From the NCBI RefSeq assembly GCF_900205865.1, contig NZ_LT906662.1, positions 2,183,411 to 2,247,410 on the forward strand: a stretch of DNA of 64,000 nt, given 5' to 3'. Numbering within the stretch: the stretch's first letter is position 1; each line of letters opens with the position of its first letter. The notes beneath the pieces are model-generated. The model did not search any database and was not told where the DNA came from. It saw only the letters and a list, made by a program, of their open reading frames with translations. A program made the position numbers and the translations under genes. Of this stretch, positions 27,281-37,250 are shown in pieces. Source of the DNA: Thermoanaerobacterium sp. RBIITD (lineage in GTDB: Bacteria > Bacillota > Thermoanaerobacteria > Thermoanaerobacterales > Thermoanaerobacteraceae).

Positions 27281-27796
27281 TCATCTGTCAAAATATATAT
27301 TTTTACCTGTTGCGGATAAGGGAATGCCTACAACTATTTCACCATCGATAAGGTTTAATCTTTTTGCACAGATGCCAATCCTATACATTATTCTATTATC
27401 TACATTTAGCATACTTGCTGTTTTTACGGCTGAACCTATAGCTATTCCAAGGTCTATAAGTCTCCATGCACATATTGGACCGTCAAATTCGCTACCCTTT
27501 TTAAAGTCAGGTAATTCATCACATCTGTTGTATCCACATGCACCACAATTTAAACCTGCCTTCTTGGGCTTATTTAGTGAAATAAGCAAAACTGCTCCAG
27601 AGTTTTCGACATTTCTACCATCCCTATCGAAATTCTTTTTACCTGATTCATTGCCGTACTTTACCATATCTTCATTTAATCTTTTTAAATCTTCTCCAAC
27701 GATAACTTTTGTTTCTACAAAATCTTGACCAGATGCTTTTGGGGCGGTTCTCGCAGAAAGTGACATCAATTCACCAGCTAATTCAATAACATTCAT
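27281..27796 (-). CDS. DUF2148 ferredoxin-domain protein
   Basis: The 171-aa minus-strand gene has the DUF2148 signature: a cysteine cluster GLNCGACGYNRC (four-Cys motif-like) plus DGPICAWRLIDLGIAIGSAV and RIGICAKRL, consistent with an iron-sulfur cluster. The start has a perfect AGGAGGA ribosome-binding site. It is convergent with the YitT gene; the roughly 145 bp between their stops carry no clear terminator. Function unknown; members are common in strict anaerobes. Confidence 0.9.
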   Translation of the reverse strand: MNVIELAGELMSLSARTAPKASGQDFVETKVIVGEDLKRLNEDMVKYGNESGKKNFDRDGRNVENSGAVLLISLNKPKKAGLNCGACGYNRCDELPDFKKGSEFDGPICAWRLIDLGIAIGSAVKTASMLNVDNRIMYRIGICAKRLNLIDGEIVVGIPLSATGKNIYFDR

Positions 27797-28018
27797 TTAT
27801 ATTCCTCCTAAAATCTTAATTTTATTTCTATTATATTATAATTCAATAATGTATAACTTCAAAATATAAGTTAAAAATGTAAATATAGTGGTTTATTTTA
27901 TCAAACACGCAAAAATGATAATTCATTAAAATGTACACTATAAAAATAAATTATATGAATGGGTTAAATTTATCATGAAATATTTTATATAAAAAGGATT
28001 ACAGATGAAATTTATCTG

Positions 28019-28046
28019 TTGACATATTGCAAATCTATAGTATAAT
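28019..28046 (+). promoter_or_regulatory. Sigma-A promoter of the first ammonium transporter
   Basis: TTGACA (28019-28024), 16-bp spacer, TATAAT (28041-28046). The predicted start near 28053 leaves a leader of about 100 nt containing the hexaloop hairpin and terminator. Confidence 0.75.
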
Positions 28047-28075
28047 AATGAATAAATAATTAACTTTAAGGTAAC

Positions 28076-28130
28076 AGAGCAAAGGCGCTCTAATACATGG
28101 GATATATCTATGTATTAGAGCGCCTATTTT
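28076..28130 (+). promoter_or_regulatory. ANTAR-type antitermination leader (P2-like hairpin overlapping a terminator)
   Basis: A small hairpin AGAGC-[AAAGGC]-GCTCT (28076-28091) has a six-base loop with A at position 1 and G at position 4, the signature recognised by ANTAR-domain response regulators. Its 3' arm is also the start of the 5' arm of a 16-bp perfect terminator (28083-28098 with 28110-28125, then ATTTTT). The two structures are mutually exclusive. A clear upstream P1 partner hairpin was not found. Confidence 0.68.
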
Positions 28131-28156
28131 TGCAAATAATACAAGGAGGTATTATT

Positions 28157-29479
28157 TTGAAAAAAAGCATAATAATTTCAGCAACAACTCTATTATTAGT
28201 ATTAATACCGAACATAGCATTTGCCGCAGCAGGCAAAATTGACACAGGTGATACTGCATTTATCTTATTTTCATCAGCTTTAGTTATGATTATGACTCCT
28301 GGACTCGCATTTTTCTATGGTGGTATGGTTAGTGGAAAAAATGTTATAAGCATAATGATGCAGAGTTTTACAATAATCGCACTTATATCTGTTCAATGGG
28401 TATTATTTGGTTTTTCATTATCATTTAGTGGAGATATAGGTCATATTATAGGCAATCTACATTGGGCAGGATTAAGTAACATAGGCTATGGGCCTGATAA
28501 TACATATTCATCAACAATTCCACTTTTAGCATTTATGGTATATCAATTAATGTTTGCCATAATAACACCGGCTTTAATAACAGGTGCATTTGCAGAAAGA
28601 ATGAAATTTGCAGCATTCATAATATTTACATTACTCTGGACAACATTAGTATATGATCCACTTGCACATTGGGTATGGGGCGATGGAGGATGGCTTAAGA
28701 ACTTAGGCGCATTGGATTTTGCTGGTGGTACAGTTGTTCATATAAGTTCCGGTGTGTCAGGGCTTGTCGCAGCCTTAGTGCTTGGCAAAAGAAAAAATAT
28801 GAAGATGGTGCCACATCATATGCCAATGGTATTAATGGGAGCTGCGTTCTTGTGGTTTGGATGGTTTGGATTTAATGCAGGGAGTGCATTATCTGTAAGT
28901 GGAATCGCAGTTAATGCATTTGTTGTAACAAATACAGCGGCTGCAGCTGCTGCAATAGGATGGGTGTTAACTGAATGGAAGTTAAGTGGAAAGCCTACAC
29001 TTTTAGGAGCCGTAAGTGGTGCTGTTGCAGGGCTTGTCGCAATTACACCAGCATCAGGATATGTTACACCTGTTGCAGCAATTGTTATAGGTATTATATC
29101 AGGAATAATATGTTTCATATCCGTCAATTATATTAAGCATAAGTTTGGATATGATGACTCACTAGATGCATTTGGAATACATGGTGTTGGTGGTACATGG
29201 GGTGCATTAGCGACAGGATTATTTGCAACGAAAGCTATAAATCCTGCAGGTTCAAATGGATTATTTTATGGGAATCCAAATCAATTGTTAACTCAACTTA
29301 TAAGTGTTATCGTAACATATGTTTTCGCGGGATTGATGTCATTTATCATACTTAAATTTATAAGCTTATTTATGGATCTTAGAGTCACAAAAGAAGAAGA
29401 AGAAGCAGGGCTTGACATTGTTGAACATGGTGAAGAAGCATATAATCTCGGTTTTAAAGCAATTAACTTTAATCAATAA
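28157..29479 (+). CDS. amt: Ammonium transporter (Amt), first copy
   Basis: The 440-aa transporter has a cleavable signal peptide (MKKSIIISATTLLLVLIPNIAFAA) and the 11-helix Amt fold. The pore His pair is in LDFAGGTVVHISSG and in FGIHGVGGTWGALATG; the ammonium vestibule lies near AFFYGGMVSGKN. TTG 28157 is chosen because AAGGAGGT precedes it; the frame extends upstream into the terminator leader. It probably responds to nitrogen status through that leader. Confidence 0.95.
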   Translation: MKKSIIISATTLLLVLIPNIAFAAAGKIDTGDTAFILFSSALVMIMTPGLAFFYGGMVSGKNVISIMMQSFTIIALISVQWVLFGFSLSFSGDIGHIIGNLHWAGLSNIGYGPDNTYSSTIPLLAFMVYQLMFAIITPALITGAFAERMKFAAFIIFTLLWTTLVYDPLAHWVWGDGGWLKNLGALDFAGGTVVHISSGVSGLVAALVLGKRKNMKMVPHHMPMVLMGAAFLWFGWFGFNAGSALSVSGIAVNAFVVTNTAAAAAAIGWVLTEWKLSGKPTLLGAVSGAVAGLVAITPASGYVTPVAAIVIGIISGIICFISVNYIKHKFGYDDSLDAFGIHGVGGTWGALATGLFATKAINPAGSNGLFYGNPNQLLTQLISVIVTYVFAGLMSFIILKFISLFMDLRVTKEEEEAGLDIVEHGEEAYNLGFKAINFNQ

Positions 29480-29505
29480 GTTAGGAGCTTTAAGATAAAT
29501 AAAAT

Positions 29506-29570
29506 ATTGCCAAATAAAAATAAGTGTAAATTAGTAAATATTATAAAAAGTTAATAACTTATTTGGCAAT
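29506..29570. repeat. Inverted repeat before the second amt leader hairpin
   Basis: ATTGCCAAATAA (29506-29517) and its exact complement TTATTTGGCAAT (29559-29570), 41 nt apart. It ends five bases before the P2-like hairpin. It may be the first amt gene's 3' structure or part of the second leader. Confidence 0.5.
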
Positions 29571-29574
29571 TGAA

Positions 29575-29620
29575 AAGCAAAGGTGCTTAATCTGAAACGA
29601 TATAAGCACCTTCATTTTTT
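29575..29620 (+). promoter_or_regulatory. Second ANTAR-type leader: P2-like hairpin overlapping a terminator
   Basis: AAGC-[AAAGGT]-GCTT (29575-29588), again a hexaloop with A1 and G4. Its 3' arm lies in the 10-bp terminator AAGGTGCTTA / TAAGCACCTT (29580-29589 and 29603-29612), followed by CATTTTTT. It shares AGCAAAGG and the same layout with the leader of the first amt gene. Confidence 0.65.
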
Positions 29621-29640
29621 AAAAGGGGGTGATGATAAAA

Positions 29641-29904
29641 GTGAAAAAAATGTCTATTATCACATTATACACAATAAATACAATAATTCTAACTTTAAGT
29701 TTTGCGTTTATATTATACAGCATTGCAACACATAATACAATAATAATTTTTTCAAGGCAAGTACCAGCATTTATAATGGGATTACCAATTGTTTACCTTG
29801 GTATCATTTCTTTCGTACGAGTGCATAGGCTTTCGAAAAGTATAAGGGATAAGGAATTTTCAATAAGTAATTTTAGGGCTAGAAAAATATTAAAAACAAA
29901 ATAA
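29641..29904 (+). CDS. Small two-helix membrane protein
   Basis: The 87-aa protein has two predicted membrane segments (about residues 5-27 and 39-58) and a basic C-terminus (VRVHRLSKSIRDKEFSISNFRARKILKTK). I do not recognise the family. GTG 29641 is chosen because the AAGGGGG site is too close to the in-frame ATG at 29629. It lies between the leader and the second ammonium transporter, 16 bp from the latter, so it is co-expressed with it and may be an accessory of ammonium uptake. Confidence 0.6.
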   Translation: MKKMSIITLYTINTIILTLSFAFILYSIATHNTIIIFSRQVPAFIMGLPIVYLGIISFVRVHRLSKSIRDKEFSISNFRARKILKTK

Positions 29905-29920
29905 TTTGGAGGTGTTTTTT

Positions 29921-31851
<1,931 letters not shown>

Positions 31852-31865
31852 AATAATCTTTTATG

Positions 31866-31902
31866 GAATAATAACCTCGACAAAAAGAGGTTATTATTTT
31901 TT
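31866..31902 (+). terminator. Terminator after the PII gene
   Basis: Stem AATAACCTC / GAGGTTATT with an intervening GACAAAAA loop and a long T run. Confidence 0.85.
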
Positions 31903-31988
31903 TAATTTACCATTGTATATACATTGGTATAGACATTGAGTTATACAAATGATAAAATAGTATTGAATTCGATAAAGGGGAAATAAAA

Positions 31989-32897
31989 ATGGATGATATA
32001 GTTTTAAATAAAATAATAGACTTAAAAAATAAGCAAAATGCTGTTATATTAAGTCACTTCTATCAAAGACCAGAGATACAGGATGTTGCAGATTTTATAG
32101 GTGATTCATTAGAATTATCGAGAAAAGCTGCAGAAACAAATGCAGATGTTATCGTATTTTGCGGTGTTCATTTCATGGCAGAAACAGCTAGCATTTTATC
32201 ACCCGATAAGAAAGTATTATTACCGAATGCCAGTGCAGGTTGTCCAATGGCTGATATGGCTGATTATGAAGGACTATTAAAACTAAAAGAGGAATATCCA
32301 GATGCGGCTGTTGTAAGCTATGTTAATACAACTGCAGATGTAAAGACATTAAGTGATATATGCTGCACATCAGCAAATGCGATTAAAGTAGTGAGTTCGA
32401 TACCGCCTAATAGAGAAATCATATTTGTGCCGGATAAAAACCTGGGTCATTATGTAGAAAAGATGACCGGGAGAAAAATGATATTATGGCAAGGTTACTG
32501 CAATACACATAATAAATTGACAGCTGAGGAGGTAATACTAACTATAGAAAACCATCCTGAAGCAAAAATAGTCGCACATCCAGAATGCAAAGAAGAAGTT
32601 TTGGAACTTGCGGATGGAATCTTTTCAACATCAGGAATGATAAATTATGTAGGTGAAAGTGATGCAAAAGAATTTATTATATGTACGGAGGAAGGCATAA
32701 TACATCAACTTGAAAAGAGATTTCCTAATAAAAGTTTTTTTATACCGTCGAATAAATTAGTTTGCCCGAATATGAAAAAAACGAGGATAGAGGATATAGT
32801 TTATAGCCTTGAAAACATGAAACCAGAAGTGAAAGTGCCTGATGATATTAGAGAAATGGCGATTATTCCTATAAAAAGGATGCTTGAGATAAAATGA
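31989..32897 (+). CDS. nadA: Quinolinate synthase
   Basis: The 302-aa 4Fe-4S enzyme condenses iminoaspartate with dihydroxyacetone phosphate in NAD synthesis. The three cluster ligands fit C85 (AGCPMADM), C171 (GYCNTHNK) and C259 (LVCPNM). HFYQRPEIQDVADFIGDSLELS is the typical N-terminal motif. GGGGAAA site before the ATG. It overlaps nadB by 4 bp. Confidence 0.97.
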   Translation: MDDIVLNKIIDLKNKQNAVILSHFYQRPEIQDVADFIGDSLELSRKAAETNADVIVFCGVHFMAETASILSPDKKVLLPNASAGCPMADMADYEGLLKLKEEYPDAAVVSYVNTTADVKTLSDICCTSANAIKVVSSIPPNREIIFVPDKNLGHYVEKMTGRKMILWQGYCNTHNKLTAEEVILTIENHPEAKIVAHPECKEEVLELADGIFSTSGMINYVGESDAKEFIICTEEGIIHQLEKRFPNKSFFIPSNKLVCPNMKKTRIEDIVYSLENMKPEVKVPDDIREMAIIPIKRMLEIK

Positions 32898-34498
32898 GTT
32901 ATAGTATTAATTTTGATTCAGAAAAACTTGAACAGAAATACAGTGATTTTGTAATAATAGGTAGCGGTATTGCTGGGCTTAATGCCGCATATCTCGCAAA
33001 AAGTTTTGGTAATGTATGTCTTATAACAAAAGGTAGGTTAGAAGATTCGAATTCTGTCTTGGCACAAGGTGGGGTAGCCTGCGTTGTATCAGATTTAGAT
33101 TGTTTTGAATCACATATAAAAGATACACTATATGCCGGTGTGGGCTTATGTGACGAAGATGCCGTTGAGATCTTAGTAAAAGAAGCACCAATTAATTTAA
33201 AAAGACTAATAGATTTGGGTGTCGAATTTGATAAAAAAAACGGCACATTTGAACTCGGAAAAGAAGGAGCACATTCCCATAATAGGATTTTACACGCAGG
33301 TGACTACACAGGTAGGATGATTATAGAAGGGTTATTAAAAGCTATAGAAGGCATTGATGTTCACGAAAATACATTGATACACGATATACTTGTTTCAGAT
33401 AATACTGTAAGAGGCGTCTTGGTAAAGAACGAAATATTAGATAAATTATATATTATATGGGCAAAAGTAGTCATACTTGCAACAGGTGGTGCTGGCAATT
33501 TGTTTTTGAATACGACAAATCCGACGATAGCAACCGGTGATGGCTTAGCAATTGGAGCAAGGCAAGGGGCAGTATTGAAGGATATGGAATTTATGCAGTT
33601 TCACCCTACGGTATTATACGATAAAGCCGGTGAAAGGTTTTTAATATCAGAGGCTGTTAGAGGTGAAGGCGGTATCTTAAGAAATCAAAAAGGTGAGCGT
33701 TTTATGCTGAAGTACCATAAGCTAAAAGAGCTTGCGCCTAGGGATGTTGTAGCAAGAGCAATATTAAACGAGATCAAAAATAGCGATATACCGTATGTTT
33801 ATCTTGATGTAACAAGTATTGGCAAAGATATATTTAAAGAACGTTTCCCGTCTATATATAATAAATGTTGTAAAATGGGAATAGATATTGGAAAGGACTA
33901 TATACCGGTATCACCTGCTGCACATTATTATATGGGTGGCATAATGACAGATATAAATGGAGAGACATCTATAAATAGACTATATGCCTGCGGTGAATGT
34001 GCATGTACAGGTGTACAAGGTGCTAATAGACTTGCCAGCAATTCACTTCTTGAGGGATTAGTATTTTCGACAAGAGCAGTTTACGATGCGAAGAAATACC
34101 TTTATGAAGAAATTGAGCCTTTGCACTTTTATAATGACAGTAAAATTGACAAACAGCTTGATGTGGAGAGCATTAAATATGAATTAAAGTGTCTTATGGA
34201 ACAAAATGCAGGAATAATTAGAAGCGATAAGAGTTTAAGGTCCATGTTTCATTGGTTTACTCTACATAGAGATATATTAAATATTAATGCTGATAATAGA
34301 GAGAAAAGTGAGCTTTTAAATCTATACACTGTAAGCAAATACATGGTTATGGCTGCAATTTTAAGGAAAGAGAGCCGTGGAAGTCATTTTAGATCAGATT
34401 TTCCTGAAAAAAGTGATAAATATAGAAAACATATTTTGATAAAGGGAGATGAGCTTTATTTTGATAGACAGATTGATAGCACAAAGATTAATCGATAA
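32894..34498 (+). CDS. nadB: L-aspartate oxidase
   Basis: The 534-aa FAD enzyme supplies iminoaspartate to NadA. Supporting segments are the Rossmann motif IIGSGIAGLNAAYLA, LAQGGVACVV, GKEGAHSHNRILHAGDYTGR, the FAD-covalent-type loop region MEFMQFHPT, EAVRGEGGILRN, LAPRDVVARAI, AAHYYMGGI and RLYACGECACTGVQGANRLASNSLLEGLVF. In an anaerobe fumarate is a likely electron acceptor. It overlaps both nadA (4 bp) and nadC (50 bp). Confidence 0.97.
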   Translation: MSYSINFDSEKLEQKYSDFVIIGSGIAGLNAAYLAKSFGNVCLITKGRLEDSNSVLAQGGVACVVSDLDCFESHIKDTLYAGVGLCDEDAVEILVKEAPINLKRLIDLGVEFDKKNGTFELGKEGAHSHNRILHAGDYTGRMIIEGLLKAIEGIDVHENTLIHDILVSDNTVRGVLVKNEILDKLYIIWAKVVILATGGAGNLFLNTTNPTIATGDGLAIGARQGAVLKDMEFMQFHPTVLYDKAGERFLISEAVRGEGGILRNQKGERFMLKYHKLKELAPRDVVARAILNEIKNSDIPYVYLDVTSIGKDIFKERFPSIYNKCCKMGIDIGKDYIPVSPAAHYYMGGIMTDINGETSINRLYACGECACTGVQGANRLASNSLLEGLVFSTRAVYDAKKYLYEEIEPLHFYNDSKIDKQLDVESIKYELKCLMEQNAGIIRSDKSLRSMFHWFTLHRDILNINADNREKSELLNLYTVSKYMVMAAILRKESRGSHFRSDFPEKSDKYRKHILIKGDELYFDRQIDSTKINR

Positions 34499-35291
34499 TT
34501 TTCTGAAAGAAGACCTTTCATGGGGAGATATTACTACAGACTTACTTATACCAATAGGTACCATATCAAAAGGTTATGCGTATGCCAAAGAAGATGGTAT
34601 ATTGGCAGGCATTGATGTCTTTAAAATGGTTTTTAAAACAGTTGATAATAGCATCGTGATAAAAAGTAATTTTAATGATGGAGATATAATTAAAAAGGGC
34701 GATATAATTTTAGAGACCTATGGTGATCTTAATTCATGTCTTAAGGCAGAACGTACCGCATTAAATTTGATACAGCGGATGTCAGGTATAGCTACATATG
34801 TAAGAAAGCTTTCTAATATCATAAAGGAAACTAAAGCGAGATTGACAGACACTCGCAAAACAATGCCAGGCATTAGATATTTTGATAGATATGCTGTAAG
34901 TGTTGGCGGAGGAATAAACAATAGGTACAATCTTTCAGACGGTATCCTAATTAAAGATAATCACATAAAAGCTGTAGGAGGAATAAAAAATGCCCTTTTA
35001 AAAATTAAAGAGAACATCTCACATACTATGAAGATTGAAATAGAAGTTGAAACAATCGATGAGCTTAAAGAAGCATTGAAATACGGTGCAGATATAATAA
35101 TGCTTGATAATATGACAATCGAAATGATGAAAGAAGCTGTGGAAATAGCAAGTGGGAAAGTAATATTAGAAGCATCTGGCAATATAAATGAAAATAATAT
35201 TCTCGATGTGGCAAGAACAGGTGTAGATGTTATTTCGGTAGGCGCCATAACACACTCTGTTAAAGCGCTTGACATAAGTTACGATTTATAA
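34449..35291 (+). CDS. nadC: Nicotinate-nucleotide diphosphorylase (quinolinate phosphoribosyltransferase)
   Basis: The 280-aa enzyme decarboxylates quinolinate to nicotinate mononucleotide, closing the nadABC set. Supporting segments are EDLSWGDITTDLL, ERTALNLIQRMSGIAT, DTRKTMPGIRYFDRYAV, GGGINNRYNLSDGILIKDNHI, EIEVETIDEL and LEASGNI with VGAITHS. The start may be TTG 34461 instead, since AAGGGAG lies directly against ATG 34449. It overlaps nadB either way. Confidence 0.96.
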   Translation: MSFILIDRLIAQRLIDNFLKEDLSWGDITTDLLIPIGTISKGYAYAKEDGILAGIDVFKMVFKTVDNSIVIKSNFNDGDIIKKGDIILETYGDLNSCLKAERTALNLIQRMSGIATYVRKLSNIIKETKARLTDTRKTMPGIRYFDRYAVSVGGGINNRYNLSDGILIKDNHIKAVGGIKNALLKIKENISHTMKIEIEVETIDELKEALKYGADIIMLDNMTIEMMKEAVEIASGKVILEASGNINENNILDVARTGVDVISVGAITHSVKALDISYDL

Positions 35292-35329
35292 AGTAATTTT
35301 ATTTGACATAATAACCATGAGGTGATAAA

Positions 35330-35508
35330 ATGCAAAAATTTTGAGGAACATATACCGATTTAACAGTTTCCTCATGGGCATTAAGAGCGATAGCAGTATT
35401 GAAATGTGGCTTAAAGAAAACCTCTTAGCATACAGCATTAATGATTATCGTGATGTTCTTCTCGCAATATATGAAAACAATGATTTACTATATCTGTCAA
35501 AAAAATAG
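35330..35508 (+). CDS. Small ORF, start uncertain (possible one-base frameshift)
   Basis: An ATG at 35330 with GAGGTG upstream reads only MQKF before TGA. The next frame, from TTG 35341, runs 55 codons (MRNIYRFNSFLMGIKSDSSIEMWLKENLLAYSINDYRDVLLAIYENNDLLYLSKK in outline) to 35508. Adding one A to the AAAAA run would join them as MQKILRNIYRF. It is either a small helical protein with a TTG start or a recently frameshifted gene. Unrecognised family. Confidence 0.45.
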
Positions 35509-35530
35509 GGAGCAATGAGCTCCTATTTTA
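35502..35530. terminator. Bidirectional terminator between the small ORF and rubredoxin
   Basis: Stem AAATAGGAGC / GCTCCTATTT-type palindrome with A run on one side and T run on the other; it can serve both convergent genes. Confidence 0.75.
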
Positions 35531-35686
35531 TATCTTCTCAAACTGTTCCTTTCCGACTCCGCAATCAGGACATACCCAATCATCAGGCAAATCCTCAAAT
35601 CTTGTTCCAGGTGCAATATTCTGTGTCGGATCGCCAACTTCAGGGTCATATATGTACCCGCATACAGTGCATTCCCACTTATCCAT
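35528..35686 (-). CDS. Rubredoxin
   Basis: The 52-aa iron protein is an electron carrier, often for oxygen or peroxide reduction in anaerobes. Both knuckles are complete: CTVCGY (N-terminal) and CPDCGVGK (C-terminal), with the conserved [27 protein letters not shown] core. A GAGG site precedes the ATG on the minus strand. It was found by translating the minus strand and is the real gene here. Confidence 0.97.
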   Translation of the reverse strand: MDKWECTVCGYIYDPEVGDPTQNIAPGTRFEDLPDDWVCPDCGVGKEQFEKI

Positions 35687-36034
35687 ATTATTCAATCCTC
35701 TCTATGATATTATTTATTTACAATATATATTATAGCAGTACATCTTAATAAAAATCAATAAATCCTTTTTACGTCATAAAGTTTTTGAAAGGATTATTAA
35801 TTATTGTAGAATAAAAAATAGACAATCTATAATTTATTTAAGTTCTATAAATATAAAACTAAACCTTTAGATTTATAACAATCTTCCACAAATTCAATTA
35901 TCAGAGTATAAATTTAATTATCAAAATCCTGATGAAAATGCATATAAGAAACTTGTTTTTGCTAAATATGATATGTTAATCTAATAGGTGTTGGTGTATA
36001 ATTAGGTAGAAGCTTATAAAAAGGAGGGATCTTT
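35687..36034. other. AT-rich spacer with a possible decayed frame
   Basis: It carries the rubredoxin promoter on the left. Near 35920-35983 a short plus-strand frame (FNYQNPDENAYKKLVFAKYDMLI) ends in TAA and could be the tail of a lost gene. I see nothing else. Confidence 0.35.
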
Positions 36035-36394
36035 ATGTCAAGATGCCCTAAATACGGAAAAGAATATAATGATGATGTACACAATGTTGACTTGGAAGAT
36101 GTGAAGGAAATGTCATCAAATAGCGAAAGCAAAAATAACGATAAAGAGGCTTTATTAACATCTGTTTATGATGATATTGAAGCGGACATTGTTGAATCAC
36201 TTTTGAATTCATATGATATTCCAGTTCTAAAAAAATATAAAGGAGCAGGTGTATATATGAAAGTTTTTATGGGCAAAACCAAACTGGGAATTGATATATA
36301 TGTACCTTCAAAGTTTTTTGATAAAGCAAAGGAAATTCTCGAAAGTAAGCCTGAATGTGACAATGCGAATGAGAAAGATTCAAAGAATGAATAA
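36035..36394 (+). CDS. DUF2007 domain protein
   Basis: The 119-aa cytoplasmic protein has a DUF2007 domain (about residues 38-105: ALLTSVYDDIEADIVESLLNSYDIPVLKKYKGAGVYMKVFMGKTKLGIDIYVPSKFFDKAKEIL). The N-terminus MSRCPKYGKEYND looks like half of a zinc ribbon whose second cysteine (usually CPKCG) is Tyr. AAGGAGGG site. Role unknown. Confidence 0.82.
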   Translation: MSRCPKYGKEYNDDVHNVDLEDVKEMSSNSESKNNDKEALLTSVYDDIEADIVESLLNSYDIPVLKKYKGAGVYMKVFMGKTKLGIDIYVPSKFFDKAKEILESKPECDNANEKDSKNE

Positions 36395-36474
36395 TCATAA
36401 GTTTTCATATTGGGATTTTCAATATAATTTATATAAAGAACATAAAATACGTTATTCTAAAAACACGGGTTAAT

Positions 36475-37221
36475 ATGATTGTGAGGCATGACATGATTAA
36501 AAATTATTATATAAATGCGTATAATATCACTATATCATATGATTTAATTAGAAGTTATCGCAAGACCTTAGGTATAAAAATAGATAATAATGGGAATATA
36601 AAAATATTTGCACCTATTAATATAAGCAATAGCCAAATTGATGAGATAATAAATAAAAAAGCTAAATGGATTATAGAAAAGTCAAATCAAATGATTAAGA
36701 TTAAACAAAGACTCGATAAAGTATATTCTGATGGTAAAAAAATTCTCTATCTAGGGGACGAATATCATTTAAAATTAGTGAAAACTAAATTAAGAAGTCC
36801 GAAAATCTCAATAGAGGACAAAAATATAGTTATAAGTATGCCAGAAGATTTAATGTGCGATAAACAAAATCAATTGATAAAGGATTTGTTGAGAAATTGG
36901 TATATTGAACGTTTTAGAAATGTAGTTATTTATAGTGTCGAAAAATATTCTGCAATAATAGGTGTTTTACCTAAAAATATAAATATAAAAGAGCAAAAAA
37001 CAAAGTGGGGAAGCTGTAGCAGTTTAAACAATATTAATCTAAATTGGAGACTAATTATGGCACCAATTAAAATAATAGACTATGTTATAGTACATGAATT
37101 ATGCCATTTAAAAATAATGAATCATTCGAAGGATTTTTGGAATCTTGTTCATTCAATATTGCCAGACTATGAATTACGGCGTGAATGGCTTAAGAAGAAT
37201 GGATATATGCTTGCGATGTAA
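36475..37221 (+). CDS. YgjP-like (DUF45) zinc metallopeptidase
   Basis: The 248-aa protein has the family layout: an N-terminal beta-rich part (SYRKTLGIKIDNNGNIKIFAP), then KTKWGSCSSLNNINLNWRLI (about 176-195) and the zinc site VHELCHLKIMNHSKDFW with H207, E208, H211 and H217. It resembles the SprT/WLM gluzincin group. An in-frame ATG at 36493 is an equally good start. Substrate unknown. Confidence 0.9.
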   Translation: MIVRHDMIKNYYINAYNITISYDLIRSYRKTLGIKIDNNGNIKIFAPINISNSQIDEIINKKAKWIIEKSNQMIKIKQRLDKVYSDGKKILYLGDEYHLKLVKTKLRSPKISIEDKNIVISMPEDLMCDKQNQLIKDLLRNWYIERFRNVVIYSVEKYSAIIGVLPKNINIKEQKTKWGSCSSLNNINLNWRLIMAPIKIIDYVIVHELCHLKIMNHSKDFWNLVHSILPDYELRREWLKKNGYMLAM

Positions 37222-37250
37222 ATTGCAAAAGATAAAAGGAGGTATATTTT

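Noticed and set aside
27225-27728. Plus-strand 167-codon ORF
   Set aside because: Antisense to the DUF2148 gene, whose cysteine motifs and ribosome-binding site are convincing.
31913-31930. NiaR-type operator before nadA (TGTATATACA)
   Set aside because: A short AT-rich palindrome only; I could not match it to a known consensus with confidence.
35515-35748. Plus-strand 77-codon ORF
   Set aside because: It is antisense to rubredoxin on the minus strand, which has all cysteines and a start signal.
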